Assembly (NCBI GenBank): GCA_028716385.1
Contig: JAQUPX010000005.1
Coordinates: 248,250 to 312,249, forward strand
Direction of reading: 5' to 3'
Origin: a bacterium
GTDB lineage: Bacteria > Hydrothermota > UBA3073 > JACQXS01 > JAQTXJ01
Length of the DNA stretch: 64,000 nt
This document shows, piece by piece, positions 9,041-17,617 of the stretch (position 1 is the stretch's first letter; every line of letters begins with the position of its first letter). The notes under the pieces are model-generated. The model did no database searches. It saw only the letters and a program-made list of their open reading frames with translations, and was not told the DNA's origin. Made by a program: the position numbers and the translations under genes.

Positions 9041-9425
9041 AACCCAAGTAAGCCTATAAGCCGGGTTCTGTTAGTATGTTTACACATACTGACGATTATT
9101 TATCTAAGCGACCTACCCGAAAGCATACCTGTCTGTTGCCAGACAGAAAGGACGAGCAATCCATGCTTTCTAATTGGTCTTGCACCGAACAGGGTTTGCC
9201 CCATCTTATCATTACTGATAAAATGAGTGAGCTCTTACCTCACTGTTTCACCCTTGTCTTGCATTGCTGCAGGACGGTATAGTTTCTGTTGCACTTTCCG
9301 TCGGCTTTCGCCGCCCCTATCCCCCAACAAGTGTTGGGATACAGGGTATTCTGCTCTGTGGTGCCCGGACTTTCCTCTCTATAATTTTCAAAAGAAAAAT
9401 ATAAAGCAATCGTCCGACTTACTTG
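9041..9425 (-). ncRNA. rnpB: RNase P RNA, bacterial type A
   Basis: Read on the minus strand, the RNA contains the hallmark blocks in order: GAGGAAAGTCCGGGC (CRI/P4 region), GGCGAAAGCCGACGG, GTGCAACAGAAACTATACC, AGGTAAGAGCTCAC and, near the 3' end, ACAGAACCCGGCTTATAGGC (P4 partner). The ends pair as P1: AAGTAAG at the 5' side (9418-9424) with CTTACTT at the 3' side (9046-9052). About 385 nt, normal for type A. It is the catalytic RNA that matures the 5' ends of tRNAs. Exact ends are estimated from P1. Confidence 0.97.
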
Positions 9426-9431
9426 AATTCT

Positions 9432-9437
9432 TTTATA
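9432..9437 (-). promoter_or_regulatory. rnpB: Probable -10 box of rnpB
   Basis: TATAAA on the minus strand, 7 nt before the predicted RNA 5' end, in the 37-nt gap between rnpB and the upstream gene. The -35 is not well conserved. Confidence 0.45.
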
Positions 9438-9462
9438 TGGTTTCAATGAACTGTTGCTTCCT

Positions 9463-12400
9463 TTATTGTGCAGATATGTCTATAACTTTATCTTCTTTTT
9501 TTACGGATAAACTGAATTCTCCCGGTAGATTTAAGACATTCATTATGGACTTTAATAAATACGGTTTACTATGAATGTTCTTAAATATTGAAATTGCTTC
9601 CGAATAGCATTCAAAAGCTTCTTTTGGTTTATTTAACTCGTGAAATATACATCCCATCAGAAATACGCTCCTACCTTTTGCTTTATCTTTATGTGATTTC
9701 TTGGATAGTTCAAATGCTTCTGCCAAATATTTTAATGCGCACTCATAATCGCTTTTCCCTCTATGCAATTCACCAAGTATTAAACAACTTTCGATTAAAA
9801 GAGTGTTATCTTCTATTTCCTTGTATAAATTGCTTGCTTCAGTTAAATAAGACAACGCATCACTTTTATTATCTCTTATGATGCAAAATAATCCTCTGTT
9901 GAAAGTTGTCATTGCCTTCCATTCTTTTTCTTCTTTGGGCTTTTTATCCAGTTCGGAAATCAATTTTTCACAGGATTCATAATCTTTCATTAAGAAATAA
10001 GTAATTATAATATTATTATAAATGGCAATGATTTCATTTTTATCGGTCGTTGACTTTAATACCTTTTCATAATATTTCACGGCATCTTTGTAACCATAAA
10101 GAAGTCTTGCTTCATCACCTGCCCAGAGATTATAGCTTGCCCCTTTTGAAGAATCATCAGATAATTCAAGATGATACGCGATATCCCATAAAAACTCTTC
10201 CATCTTTTCACTATAGTATATTTCTATCCATTCCCCTATTTTTCTGTGCAATTCAGGTGGATTTTTTACTTTGCTTTCAAAAAGTTCGCGAATTTCATTA
10301 TACGTAAATCTATATTTGTTAGCACCAATTAATTTAATGAGCCCAAGTTCAAGCCCCTTATCAATTATATGGGAAAGGTACCCCTCATTCTTGCCGGTAA
10401 ATAGAGTTAAAAAATTTACGTCAAATTCATTTCCAAGTAAAGCGGCAGTGGATAACATAGCTTCTTCATTTTTATCCAGTTGGTTTATCTTGTTTTCAGA
10501 TATTTCTTTTGCGGACTCAAAAGGTTCCTCTTCTTTTATTAAACTGTTAAGTGCTTCCTGTAAGATAAGCGGATTCCCTTTGGAGAGTTTCTTGGCTTTT
10601 TCCAATATTGGAGCAGGTGGCACAGATTGTGAAAAAATCATAGAAATCATTGCATCCATATCTTTTTCAGATAAAGGATTAATTTGAATTTCCTGTATTT
10701 CTTTTCCTATATTAGCAAAACATTTTTCGGTTTCATATTTTTCTGTCATATTCACTAAAGAAGTGCAGCATATTATTCCCTTGAAATTCTGAGAATGCTT
10801 GGCAAAATAAGAAAGTAATTCAATGGTAGATTTATCTGCATCCTGAACGTCCTCTATTATAAATAAAACAGGAGATTCGTTGGAAATTGTATTAAAAGAG
10901 GAAATTATTTTATTGAAAAACTCTATTCGTTCTTCATCGCAGATATTACATAAAATTGAGTTCCCATATTTCAAAGAAATAGGCGAATAATCTAGAAATA
11001 TGTCATAATTGGTAAATTCTAAATCCGTTTTTTTATATTGCTCCCAGAAAGGTAATAAAGCTTTGATTTGGGTAAACAAAGCTGTTATTTCGGTGGAAAG
11101 TGTCACATTTCTTTCTATATATTGTCTAAAAAACTGTTTAAATGGACCATAAGGTGAGGCAGGAGCGTTGCAATGTGTAATAAATGTCTGACACCCCTTA
11201 AATTTTAATCGCTCTGAAAATTCATTCAAAATACGGGTTTTCCCTATGCCGGTTGTGCCTGAAATAAAAACCACTTTTTCCCCGCTGCTAAAAGCTTTTT
11301 GTAAATCTTCAAGTGTTTTTTCCTGCCCGATGAGTTGCGAACAATTAATGGAACTATGTTTTTTGATGCTGAGTTTGTTGTATGCTTGCTCTAATAATGT
11401 CCTGGGACTAGCTGCATCTGTTGGGTACAAGGATACTTCTGTCTTTATACTCACAGGGACTTTAGATTCAAAATCAAATTTTTCTACAAGACTTTTAAGA
11501 TTCTCTTGCTTTTCTTTTTTGTCTTTTTCTTCTAAACTTGGAGAGAGTATAGTAAAAGCATCTCCGTTGTAGCGAAATAAAGTTTCTTTTTCTGCTAGAT
11601 TGCCTTTTAGTAAATCTGCCATCTGGCATAATATCTTATCCCCAAGAGGCTCGCCAAACTTTTCGTTTATTGTGCGGAAATGTGCAATATCAAGAAAAAT
11701 AACCCCAAGCGTGCGGTTTTCCTGTTCGGCGTTTAATATTTCTTCCTCGCAAAATTCCATAAGCGTATCACGGTCATAAAGTTGAGTAAGGCTGTCTATT
11801 GACTTCCGGGTTGGTTCACTTTTGATATTAGCTTTGCTTACAGGTATGTTAGCGGCAGAAGTTTCTTCTGAAACTTGGATGTCTTCTTTAGAAATTTCAC
11901 CTTTAACCAGCTTAATTGCATTGCTTAGATAATTTTCCAATACAGGACTTTCTATGTTTTCTGTTTTTATGTTGCCCTCCGGTAAAGATGCTGATGCCTC
12001 GCATTGAAAGGGCCCAAAATTTTTAGCCTGCTCTATGCCTTCCCGAAGATATAATTCTTTTAATTCATTTATAACTGGTTCGCTATTAGGAAATTTTTCG
12101 TTTATATATTCGTAAGTTTTGATTACTTCTTCAATGTTGTTTCTTTTTCGCATACGGTTAGCATAGTCAATAAAGTTTTCAATGGCTTCACTTTTTAATT
12201 TAAGTTGAGAATAAAGTGTCCCAAGAATGTAATATGTTTCTTCGGCATCGGGATTTATCCTTAAAATCTTTTTGGATATTGCTACGGCGTTATTATATAA
12301 AAAATCTTTTGTATAAATCTCTCTTGCTTTTTTATAGGAATTTATGGCATCATCCGTTAGCTTCATCATTTTATAAATATCCCCGACAATATTATAAAAA

Positions 12401-12516
12401 TTGGGATTGTTGGGTTCGTCCTGAATAAGAACCTGATACTCTTGAAGTGCCTCGGAATACTTGCAATCCCTCAAAAGTTCTTTTGCCGTTTGTTCTCTTA
12501 TTTTCGTTGATTTCAT
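9463..12516 (-). CDS. TPR - GGDEF-like - AAA+ ATPase - TPR signalling protein
   Basis: 1017 residues. N-terminal tetratricopeptide repeats (about 10-150) are followed by a GGDEF-type domain (about 240-385; LTQLYDRDTLMEFCEEE, LGVIFLDIAHFRTIN). The active signature is degenerate (RYNGDAF at about 316-322 in place of R-x-G-G-D-E-F), so diguanylate cyclase activity is doubtful. An ATPase domain then carries Walker A SGTTGIGKT (about 419) and Walker B LFIIEDVQDAD. The C-terminal part holds more TPR-like helices (about 770-1000). The order cyclase-like, STAND/AAA, TPR recalls class III cyclase/LuxR-type switch proteins. No signal peptide. It is transcribed towards rnpB. Confidence 0.85.
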   Translation of the reverse strand: MKSTKIREQTAKELLRDCKYSEALQEYQVLIQDEPNNPNFYNIVGDIYKMMKLTDDAINSYKKAREIYTKDFLYNNAVAISKKILRINPDAEETYYILGTLYSQLKLKSEAIENFIDYANRMRKRNNIEEVIKTYEYINEKFPNSEPVINELKELYLREGIEQAKNFGPFQCEASASLPEGNIKTENIESPVLENYLSNAIKLVKGEISKEDIQVSEETSAANIPVSKANIKSEPTRKSIDSLTQLYDRDTLMEFCEEEILNAEQENRTLGVIFLDIAHFRTINEKFGEPLGDKILCQMADLLKGNLAEKETLFRYNGDAFTILSPSLEEKDKKEKQENLKSLVEKFDFESKVPVSIKTEVSLYPTDAASPRTLLEQAYNKLSIKKHSSINCSQLIGQEKTLEDLQKAFSSGEKVVFISGTTGIGKTRILNEFSERLKFKGCQTFITHCNAPASPYGPFKQFFRQYIERNVTLSTEITALFTQIKALLPFWEQYKKTDLEFTNYDIFLDYSPISLKYGNSILCNICDEERIEFFNKIISSFNTISNESPVLFIIEDVQDADKSTIELLSYFAKHSQNFKGIICCTSLVNMTEKYETEKCFANIGKEIQEIQINPLSEKDMDAMISMIFSQSVPPAPILEKAKKLSKGNPLILQEALNSLIKEEEPFESAKEISENKINQLDKNEEAMLSTAALLGNEFDVNFLTLFTGKNEGYLSHIIDKGLELGLIKLIGANKYRFTYNEIRELFESKVKNPPELHRKIGEWIEIYYSEKMEEFLWDIAYHLELSDDSSKGASYNLWAGDEARLLYGYKDAVKYYEKVLKSTTDKNEIIAIYNNIIITYFLMKDYESCEKLISELDKKPKEEKEWKAMTTFNRGLFCIIRDNKSDALSYLTEASNLYKEIEDNTLLIESCLILGELHRGKSDYECALKYLAEAFELSKKSHKDKAKGRSVFLMGCIFHELNKPKEAFECYSEAISIFKNIHSKPYLLKSIMNVLNLPGEFSLSVKKEDKVIDISAQ

Positions 12517-12525
12517 TAAGTGGAA

Positions 12526-12553
12526 ATAATATATTGAAAATTGCTCTTGTCAA
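12526..12553 (-). promoter_or_regulatory. Promoter of the TPR/GGDEF/ATPase gene
   Basis: On the minus strand TTGACA (12553-12548), 16-nt spacer, TATTAT (12531-12526), then 9 nt to the ATG at 12516. No ribosome-binding site fits. It is divergent from the sigma-factor promoter. Confidence 0.6.
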
Positions 12554-12606
12554 GACTGAAAATTTTTACTGAAGTTTACTCTTTGTCTCTTTACTTTTCT
12601 TACTCG

Positions 12607-12635
12607 TTGACAAAAATCATTTTAACAAATAAAAT
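12607..12635 (+). promoter_or_regulatory. Promoter of the ECF sigma operon
   Basis: TTGACA at 12607-12612, 17-nt spacer, TAAAAT at 12630-12635, 20 nt before the ATG. It matches the housekeeping consensus, so at least basal expression need not depend on the ECF factor itself. Confidence 0.55.
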
Positions 12636-12655
12636 AAACAATTCTATCATTCAAA

Positions 12656-13243
12656 ATGGAAGACTTGCTAAAAAACAAATCCGATGAAGAGTTGATAAAA
12701 GGTGTTGCAAATAAAGACGAATCCGCTTTTGAAATTCTTGCAGAAAAATATAAATACTCCGTTCTAAACATAATTTATCGCTATACCGGAAATCGCACGG
12801 AAGCCGAAGATATTTCTCAGGATATATTTGTTAAAATCTGGCATTCTGCAGACAGCTTTAAACATAAATCCAAAGTCTCTACCTGGATATATAGAATCGT
12901 AGTCAATTACTGCCTTAACTTTAAGAATAAAAATAAAATTAATGCCAACATTCAATCTCTCGATGAGCTTTCAGAAAAAGGCGAAATCATAACTAATTCT
13001 TCAAAAGAACATAAGAGTTATGAAAGTCAAGAGACAGATAAAATAGTAAGAGAGTCTGTAAATAAATTGCCCGAAAGATACAGGATGGTTCTTGTTTTAT
13101 CAAGATTTGAAAATAAATCCTATCAGGAAATCTCAGAAATTATGAACCTTTCAGTCCCCGCGGTTGAGTCATTGATTTTTAGGGCAAAAGCTAACTTAAA
13201 GAAAGCGCTATCACCTTATTTTAATAAGAAAACAGGAATTTAA
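12656..13243 (+). CDS. ECF-type RNA polymerase sigma factor
   Basis: 195 residues with region 2 (EDISQDIFVKIWHSADSF, then VSTWIYRIVVNYCLNF) and region 4 (LPERYRMVLVLSRFENKSY, then a helix-turn-helix with EISEIMNLSVPAVESLIFRA). Regions 1 and 3 are absent, as in extracytoplasmic-function sigma factors. It redirects RNA polymerase in response to envelope stress. The next gene encodes a zinc-finger anti-sigma factor, the usual pairing, followed by periplasmic Spy-like proteins. No Shine-Dalgarno sequence is visible. Confidence 0.95.
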   Translation: MEDLLKNKSDEELIKGVANKDESAFEILAEKYKYSVLNIIYRYTGNRTEAEDISQDIFVKIWHSADSFKHKSKVSTWIYRIVVNYCLNFKNKNKINANIQSLDELSEKGEIITNSSKEHKSYESQETDKIVRESVNKLPERYRMVLVLSRFENKSYQEISEIMNLSVPAVESLIFRAKANLKKALSPYFNKKTGI

Positions 13244-13290
13244 TTATTTTTTCGCAAGTTTTTGGAATTTTAGCTGTCTAATTGAGTAGA

Positions 13291-13776
13291 ATGAAAAAAG
13301 AATGTATCAATCCTGAAAAACTATCCGCTTTTTTAGACGGGGAATTATCAGAACAGGAAAGGGAAAATATTAAGTCTCACGTGAAAGATTGCCCGCTCTG
13401 TCAAAAAGAAGCTCAGGGATTAACCAAATTAACCGAATTGCTTAACAATTCTTTTCTCCCAATTGAACCATCGCCTTATTTCATTCCCGGACTAAAACAA
13501 AAAATTGAAGATAATGAACCTATGCCTGCTAAGATAACAATTAATGACTGGATAAGCCGAATAAAACACTCTCTTGTCCCTATCGGAGCGACGGCTCTTA
13601 TTTTGTTGTCTTTTGTTGCCGGAAACCGTATCGGAAACATATTATATCAAAAATCATCAACTGCTCAGGAGCGAGAAATTTATACTTCAGTTGAAAGTTC
13701 CATACTCAATGATTCCCCGGAGAGTTCATTAACCAACACTTATGCTAATTTATTACCCGAAGAAGGAGAACGATGA
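13291..13776 (+). CDS. Membrane anti-sigma factor with zinc-finger (ZAS-type) N-terminus
   Basis: 161 residues from the ATG at 13291; a TTG at 13282 is in frame but less likely. The cytoplasmic N-terminus has His-x3-Cys-x2-Cys (HVKDCPLC) after LSAFLDGELSEQERE, the standard anti-sigma zinc fold that traps an ECF factor. One transmembrane helix (LVPIGATALILLSFVAG) is followed by a short periplasmic tail. It directly follows the sigma gene and overlaps the next gene by 4 nt, so the three are cotranscribed. Confidence 0.88.
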   Translation: MKKECINPEKLSAFLDGELSEQERENIKSHVKDCPLCQKEAQGLTKLTELLNNSFLPIEPSPYFIPGLKQKIEDNEPMPAKITINDWISRIKHSLVPIGATALILLSFVAGNRIGNILYQKSSTAQEREIYTSVESSILNDSPESSLTNTYANLLPEEGER

Positions 13777-14234
13777 AAATAAAAATTTTAATAATTTTGC
13801 TTGTACTGTCGTTGGGTGTAAATGTCGGGACGCTGATAACCGTTATTTATCACTCTAATAAACCCAAAATACATAAGCAATGGCGGCAACATCCCTTAAA
13901 AGAAAAACTTGACCTTAGCAAGGAACAGATTGGGCAAATAGAAAACATAAAAACGAAAAGCAGACAGACAACCATTCCCTTGAGAGACACTTTAATTATG
14001 AAAAGAAAAGAACTTATTTCTCTACTAAAAAGAAATCCATCCGATAGCATAAAATCAGATAGCCTTATTAAAGAAATTGCTAATCTGCAAATACAAATGG
14101 AATCTTATGTATTGAATGATATGAGAGACATAATGAAGAACTTGACCCCGGAACAATCCCAGAAGTTTTGTGAATGTTTTGAAGAAAAAATGCATTGTCC
14201 TAAAAAAAGTATGCGGTGTTGTCCGATGAAATAA
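13773..14234 (+). CDS. Spy/CnrX-like periplasmic metal- or stress-sensing protein
   Basis: 153 residues: one N-terminal membrane anchor (KILIILLVLSLGVNVGTLITVIY) and a helical periplasmic domain with two LTxxQ-like motifs (LDLSKEQIGQIENI and LTPEQSQKFCECF). This is the pattern of the Spy/CpxP and heavy-metal sensor superfamily. The Cys/Met-rich end (EKMHCPKKSMRCCPMK) could bind soft metals. It overlaps the anti-sigma gene (ATGA junction) and may be the periplasmic sensor that controls it, as CnrX does for CnrY; that role is inferred. Confidence 0.75.
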   Translation: MKIKILIILLVLSLGVNVGTLITVIYHSNKPKIHKQWRQHPLKEKLDLSKEQIGQIENIKTKSRQTTIPLRDTLIMKRKELISLLKRNPSDSIKSDSLIKEIANLQIQMESYVLNDMRDIMKNLTPEQSQKFCECFEEKMHCPKKSMRCCPMK

Positions 14235-14271
14235 GATATTAATAAAAAAAGATACCTTAAAGGAGGTACAA

Positions 14272-14502
14272 ATGATGAGAGAAGGCGGAAATATGTGTCA
14301 AATGGGCGGTGGCCCAAGATTTATGGGATTTAATCAGGGCGGATGTGGTTGCGGTTGTAACGGTGGCGGTGGAGCTCCACAAAGAAGATTTATGACAAGA
14401 CGTGAAAAGATTGCTATGCTTGAAGACTACAAGAAAGAACTTGAATCCGAACTTGAAGGTCTTAAAGAAAAAATAGCAAAAATAAAAAGCTGTAGTAAAT
14501 AG
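14272..14502 (+). CDS. Small Gly/Cys-rich coiled-coil protein (DUF5320-like)
   Basis: 76 residues after a strong AAAGGAGG site. The first half is rich in Gly, Cys and Met (QGGCGCGCNGGGGAPQRR). The second half is a predicted coiled coil (DYKKELESELEGLKEKIAKI). This matches small proteins of the DUF5320 kind found beside metal-related genes in anaerobes. No signal peptide. It lies within the sigma operon and may bind metal or an iron-sulfur cluster, but the function is unknown. Confidence 0.7.
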   Translation: MMREGGNMCQMGGGPRFMGFNQGGCGCGCNGGGGAPQRRFMTRREKIAMLEDYKKELESELEGLKEKIAKIKSCSK

Positions 14503-14511
14503 GAGGAAAAA

Positions 14512-15096
14512 ATGAAAATACAAAAAAACCTTACTTCTGTTATTTTCTCCATAGTATTGATGACATTCTTAAGTGCTCCTGTTCTTGCTGAAAAACCCGA
14601 TAGAGATGATGATATGGGATGTCCTATGATGGGGAAAAAAGTGATTGTGGAAAAAAGAATGGAAAATTGCGAAATGGGGAAGATGGGTAACTGTGAAATG
14701 GGTAAAATGCGCAAAGGAGATTGCGATTTTAAATGCTGTGACGAAATGAAACGTGGAATGGATATGCCCGATATTCCAAATCTCACGGAAGACCAGAAAG
14801 CAAAAATTAAAAAAGTTCATATTGAAGCAAAGAAAGACCTCCTTAGAATGGAAACAGAGTTGAAAATTAAAAATATTGAATTCCAAGAATTGATGGGCGA
14901 CGAGGCAGATGAAGGGCTGCTTAATTCAAAAATAGATGAAATTGGAAAAATACGAACGGAAATACAGAAGAAGCAAGTTGGAACTATGGTAGCAGTCCGT
15001 AATCTTTTAACTAAAGAACAAAAAGCGTCTCTTAAAAAAGAAATGTGCCCGATGATGCGTAAAGGAAAAATGGATAAGAAAATGGACAAAAAATAG
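14512..15096 (+). CDS. Secreted Met/Cys-rich Spy-like (LTxxQ) protein
   Basis: 194 residues with an AGGAGG site and a cleavable signal peptide (SVIFSIVLMTFLSAPVLA). The mature N-terminus is unusually rich in Met and Cys (GCPMMGKK, MENCEMGKMGNCEMGKM, CDFKCCDEMKRGMDM), a possible copper or silver ligand set. The rest is the helical Spy/CpxP domain with LTEDQKAKIKKVH and LTKEQKASLKKEM. Spy-family proteins are periplasmic ATP-independent chaperones or metal buffers. It is the last gene of the ECF operon, followed by a terminator 17 nt later. Confidence 0.8.
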   Translation: MKIQKNLTSVIFSIVLMTFLSAPVLAEKPDRDDDMGCPMMGKKVIVEKRMENCEMGKMGNCEMGKMRKGDCDFKCCDEMKRGMDMPDIPNLTEDQKAKIKKVHIEAKKDLLRMETELKIKNIEFQELMGDEADEGLLNSKIDEIGKIRTEIQKKQVGTMVAVRNLLTKEQKASLKKEMCPMMRKGKMDKKMDKK

Positions 15097-15112
15097 GAAG
15101 ATAAAGATTTGC

Positions 15113-15148
15113 AAAAAAGGACAGGTATTTCGCCTGTCCTTTTTTTTG
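15113..15148 (+). terminator. Rho-independent terminator of the ECF/Spy operon
   Basis: A-tract, stem AGGACAGG, 7-nt loop, stem CCTGTCCT, then a run of T. The flanking A and T tracts extend the stem and would let it work in both directions. Confidence 0.9.
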
Positions 15149-15437
15149 TGTAGATACTACCTTTAACAGACAAATAATAGAATAACTCATTTTTATCATA
15201 AATAAGGAGATGCTTTAAATTACTGGGGGCGGAACTACCCCCAAAGATTCCTTTTGGGCTTTAGCCCATAACTTGTATGATTGTCTACCTTATGGATTGC
15301 CGTTTTTCTCTGTAGGTTGATAGATGACAAGCAAGATTAAAATGTCATAATCGTACCAAAAGGAAAGACAATTTACAAAAAATATCCATTTATTGACAAG
15401 AACATTAATTTCTATTAAGCATAGCATAGATAGCGTT
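15149..15437. other. Intergenic region with two hairpins and a TTGACA box
   Basis: No gene is seen. TGGGGG (15224-15229) pairs with CCCCCA (15238-15243), and TGGGCT/AGCCCA form a perfect palindrome around TT at 15255-15268, sharing the GGCTTTAGCC core with elements at 16643 and 20657. TTGACA at 15393-15398 may be the -35 of the glycosyltransferase promoter; no good -10 is apparent. Confidence 0.5.
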
Positions 15438-16538
15438 ATGAAAAAGGATATTAAAGTTGGCATAGATGCGCGAGTATTGCAAACGGGTTTTGCAAATAAA
15501 GGCATTGGGACATACGATTACAATTTAATTAAAAACCTAATTAAATTAAATACGGAATTCCATTTCTCTTTCTACGTTTTCAACGATGCCGAAGTCCCGG
15601 ATATCATAAAAAACGAAAAACTAATTAAACTGTGCAGACATAAAAAATTCAATATTTTTTATCAACAATTTATTACATTAAAAAACGATATAGATATTTT
15701 CCATAACCTTTTATCCATTGGTCCTACTTCTGAACTTGTTCTGCCATATTTTCAATTCAAAAAAACTATTGGCACTGTTTTTGATTTGACATTTTACAAA
15801 CTGCCTGACCAATGGTCGCGATTTATTTCAACTACAAAAGATTATAGGTTACAAATTCACGCATTGAAAAAAGCTAAAAGAGTTGTCTCTATTTCATCGT
15901 ATGTTAAAAACGATTTAATTAAAACATTTGCCATTCTGGAGAATAAAGTAACTGCCATACACGGGGGAGTAGATTTAAATATCTTCAAACCAATAAAATC
16001 ACAACAGGAACTGGAACATATAAAAAATAAATACAACATAAAAAACAAGTTTATCCTTGGGGTTGGAGATGTTGATGATTACAAAAAAAATATAAAAACG
16101 CTGTTTAAATTAATAGAATTCTTGTCTGATTTTACCCTTGTTATAGCAGGTAATCCCGGTAATATTACAAATTCAAACCCCAGGATTCTTTTTGTCGGCG
16201 AAGTATCGCAACAAGAATTAGCCCTGTTATATAATTTGGCCTCTGTATTCGTATTCCCAAGTTTTGCGGAAGGGTTAGGGTTTCCTGTTTTGGAATCGAT
16301 GGCATCAGGATGTCCCGTTATTGCATCTGACAGGACTTCTTTGCCGGAAATAGTGAGCGATGCGGGTATGTTATTTGCCCCTTCGGATATAAAAGGAATA
16401 TTGCAAGCCATAAAAAAGATAACTATTAATAATGAGCTCAGGCAAAGCCTTATTAATAAAGGATTGAAACGTGCAGAAGCTTTTTCCTGGGAAAATTGCG
16501 CTAAAAAAACAATGCAATTGTATAAAGAAATTGCCTGA
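15438..16538 (+). CDS. Family 4 glycosyltransferase
   Basis: 366 residues from the ATG at 15438. An in-frame TTG at 15393 forms part of a TTGACA box and is rejected as start. N-terminal block KVGIDARVLQTGFANKGIGT is the GT-B opening of mannosyl/rhamnosyl-transferases. The C-terminal donor domain has FILGVGDVDDYKKNIKTL and FPSFAEGLGFPVLESMASG, the E-x7-E block of GT4 retaining enzymes. It is cytoplasmic or membrane-associated and probably acts in surface polysaccharide assembly. It stands alone and is convergent with larE. Confidence 0.92.
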   Translation: MKKDIKVGIDARVLQTGFANKGIGTYDYNLIKNLIKLNTEFHFSFYVFNDAEVPDIIKNEKLIKLCRHKKFNIFYQQFITLKNDIDIFHNLLSIGPTSELVLPYFQFKKTIGTVFDLTFYKLPDQWSRFISTTKDYRLQIHALKKAKRVVSISSYVKNDLIKTFAILENKVTAIHGGVDLNIFKPIKSQQELEHIKNKYNIKNKFILGVGDVDDYKKNIKTLFKLIEFLSDFTLVIAGNPGNITNSNPRILFVGEVSQQELALLYNLASVFVFPSFAEGLGFPVLESMASGCPVIASDRTSLPEIVSDAGMLFAPSDIKGILQAIKKITINNELRQSLINKGLKRAEAFSWENCAKKTMQLYKEIA

Positions 16539-16575
16539 CAAGAGGTTCTTACAAATTTTATCTTTATAAAAAAAT

Positions 16576-16606
16576 GTAGGCACAATTTTAAATTGTGCTA
16601 TCCCTT
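16576..16606. repeat. Palindromic intergenic repeat, copy 1 (GTAGG type)
   Basis: GTAG followed by a perfect palindrome with 9-bp arms (GCACAATTT and AAATTGTGC at 16580-16598) and then CTATCCCTT... A near-identical copy lies at 16728-16756. Confidence 0.8.
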
Positions 16607-16637
16607 CCCTGACTTAACCTACTTGCCTTATAGGTTG

Positions 16638-16660
16638 GTAGCCGCAGGCTTTAGCCTGCG
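16638..16660. repeat. Palindromic repeat with GGCTTTAGCC core
   Basis: GTAG followed by CGCAGGCT, TT, AGCCTGCG (perfect 8-bp arms). It shares the GTAG prefix and GGCTTTAGCC core with the element inside the AsnB-like gene at 20651-20672. Confidence 0.7.
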
Positions 16661-16727
16661 TTTTCGGTATTCGGTTAGTAGCCAAACAGCTTGCCTCGGA
16701 CGGATTAATCTGGGATTTCCTCTTACA

Positions 16728-16756
16728 GTAGGCACAATTTCAAATTGTGCTATCCC
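16728..16756. repeat. Palindromic intergenic repeat, copy 2 (GTAGG type)
   Basis: Same as the copy at 16576: GTAG, 9-bp arms GCACAATTT/AAATTGTGC around a single C, then TATCCCTTACC. Confidence 0.8.
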
Positions 16757-16771
16757 TTACCTTATTTATCC

Positions 16772-17617
16772 TTAGCTGCTTTGTTGTGAGAATTTCCTGT
16801 TACTGCAGTCGCGAGATATGTTCATACTACCGGTTCGATAACCTTCAATGTCCAAAGTTACATAAGCGTAGCCAATAGCTTTGAATTTTTTTACGATCTG
16901 TTTACGGGTAGGAGCATTTATAAAAAAATTAATATCCTTCTCTTTTACTTCTATTCTTGCAATATTACTATGGTGCCGAACGCGTACTTCTTTTAACCCT
17001 AAATCTAAAAGATATTTTTCTGCAAGTTCTACCATTTTAAGTTTGTGCCCGGTTATTTTATCTCCATAAGGGAATCTACTCGCAAGACAAGGAAAAGCAG
17101 GCTTGTCCCATGTGGGCAATCCGTACTCTTTGGAAAGAATACGAATGTCTCTTTTGCTCAGTTTGGAATCTTTTAATGGGCTATAAACGTTGTATTTTTT
17201 GCAGGCTTTCATTCCGGGTCTGAAATCTTTTATATCATCGGAATTTGTGCCATCTAGAATGTAATTTAGATTGTTTGTTTTAGCAATAACTGCAATGTGT
17301 GCAAATAAATCTGATTTACACCAGTAACATCTATCTTCAGGATTGGAATAAATTTTGGGGTTATTCAACGGATTTTCTTCAATAACTATATGTTTAACGG
17401 ATAGTTTTTTTGCCATCTTCTTAGCAAATTCTATTTCCGAATCGGGATAAAACACGGAACTTCCCGTAACTGCTAAAACTTTGTCGGAAGGTAGCGTATC
17501 TTTTGCGACTTTTAATAGTAGAGTGCTATCTACACCTCCGGAATAAGCAACTACCACGCTGCCAAACTTTTTTAAGTTAGTTTTAAGAATGTCTAATTTC
17601 TTGTCTATAATCTTCAT
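16772..17617 (-). CDS. larE: LarE-type ATP-dependent sulfur-transfer protein
   Basis: 281 residues. The PP-loop SGGVDSTLL (about 26-34) adenylates the substrate, and Cys177 in PAFPCLASRFPYG aligns with the sacrificial cysteine that LarE gives up as sulfur donor when building the nickel-pincer nucleotide of lactate racemase. EDRCYWCKSDLF is also typical of the family. The start codon follows the stop of the TonB-receptor gene with no gap, so the two are translationally coupled. larB, larC and larA are not in the window, so the true product is uncertain; LarE-like proteins also exist in other contexts. Confidence 0.9.
   Translation of the reverse strand: MKIIDKKLDILKTNLKKFGSVVVAYSGGVDSTLLLKVAKDTLPSDKVLAVTGSSVFYPDSEIEFAKKMAKKLSVKHIVIEENPLNNPKIYSNPEDRCYWCKSDLFAHIAVIAKTNNLNYILDGTNSDDIKDFRPGMKACKKYNVYSPLKDSKLSKRDIRILSKEYGLPTWDKPAFPCLASRFPYGDKITGHKLKMVELAEKYLLDLGLKEVRVRHHSNIARIEVKEKDINFFINAPTRKQIVKKFKAIGYAYVTLDIEGYRTGSMNISRDCSNRKFSQQSS

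Noticed and set aside
9240..9446. A short minus-strand open frame in the rnpB region, and several plus-strand frames from 9008 to 9574.
   Set aside because: The DNA is RNase P RNA with clear conserved blocks; the frames are accidental.
15393..15437. The TTG at 15393 as the start of the glycosyltransferase.
   Set aside because: It lies in a TTGACA promoter-like box and the 15 extra residues do not fit the family; the ATG at 15438 does.
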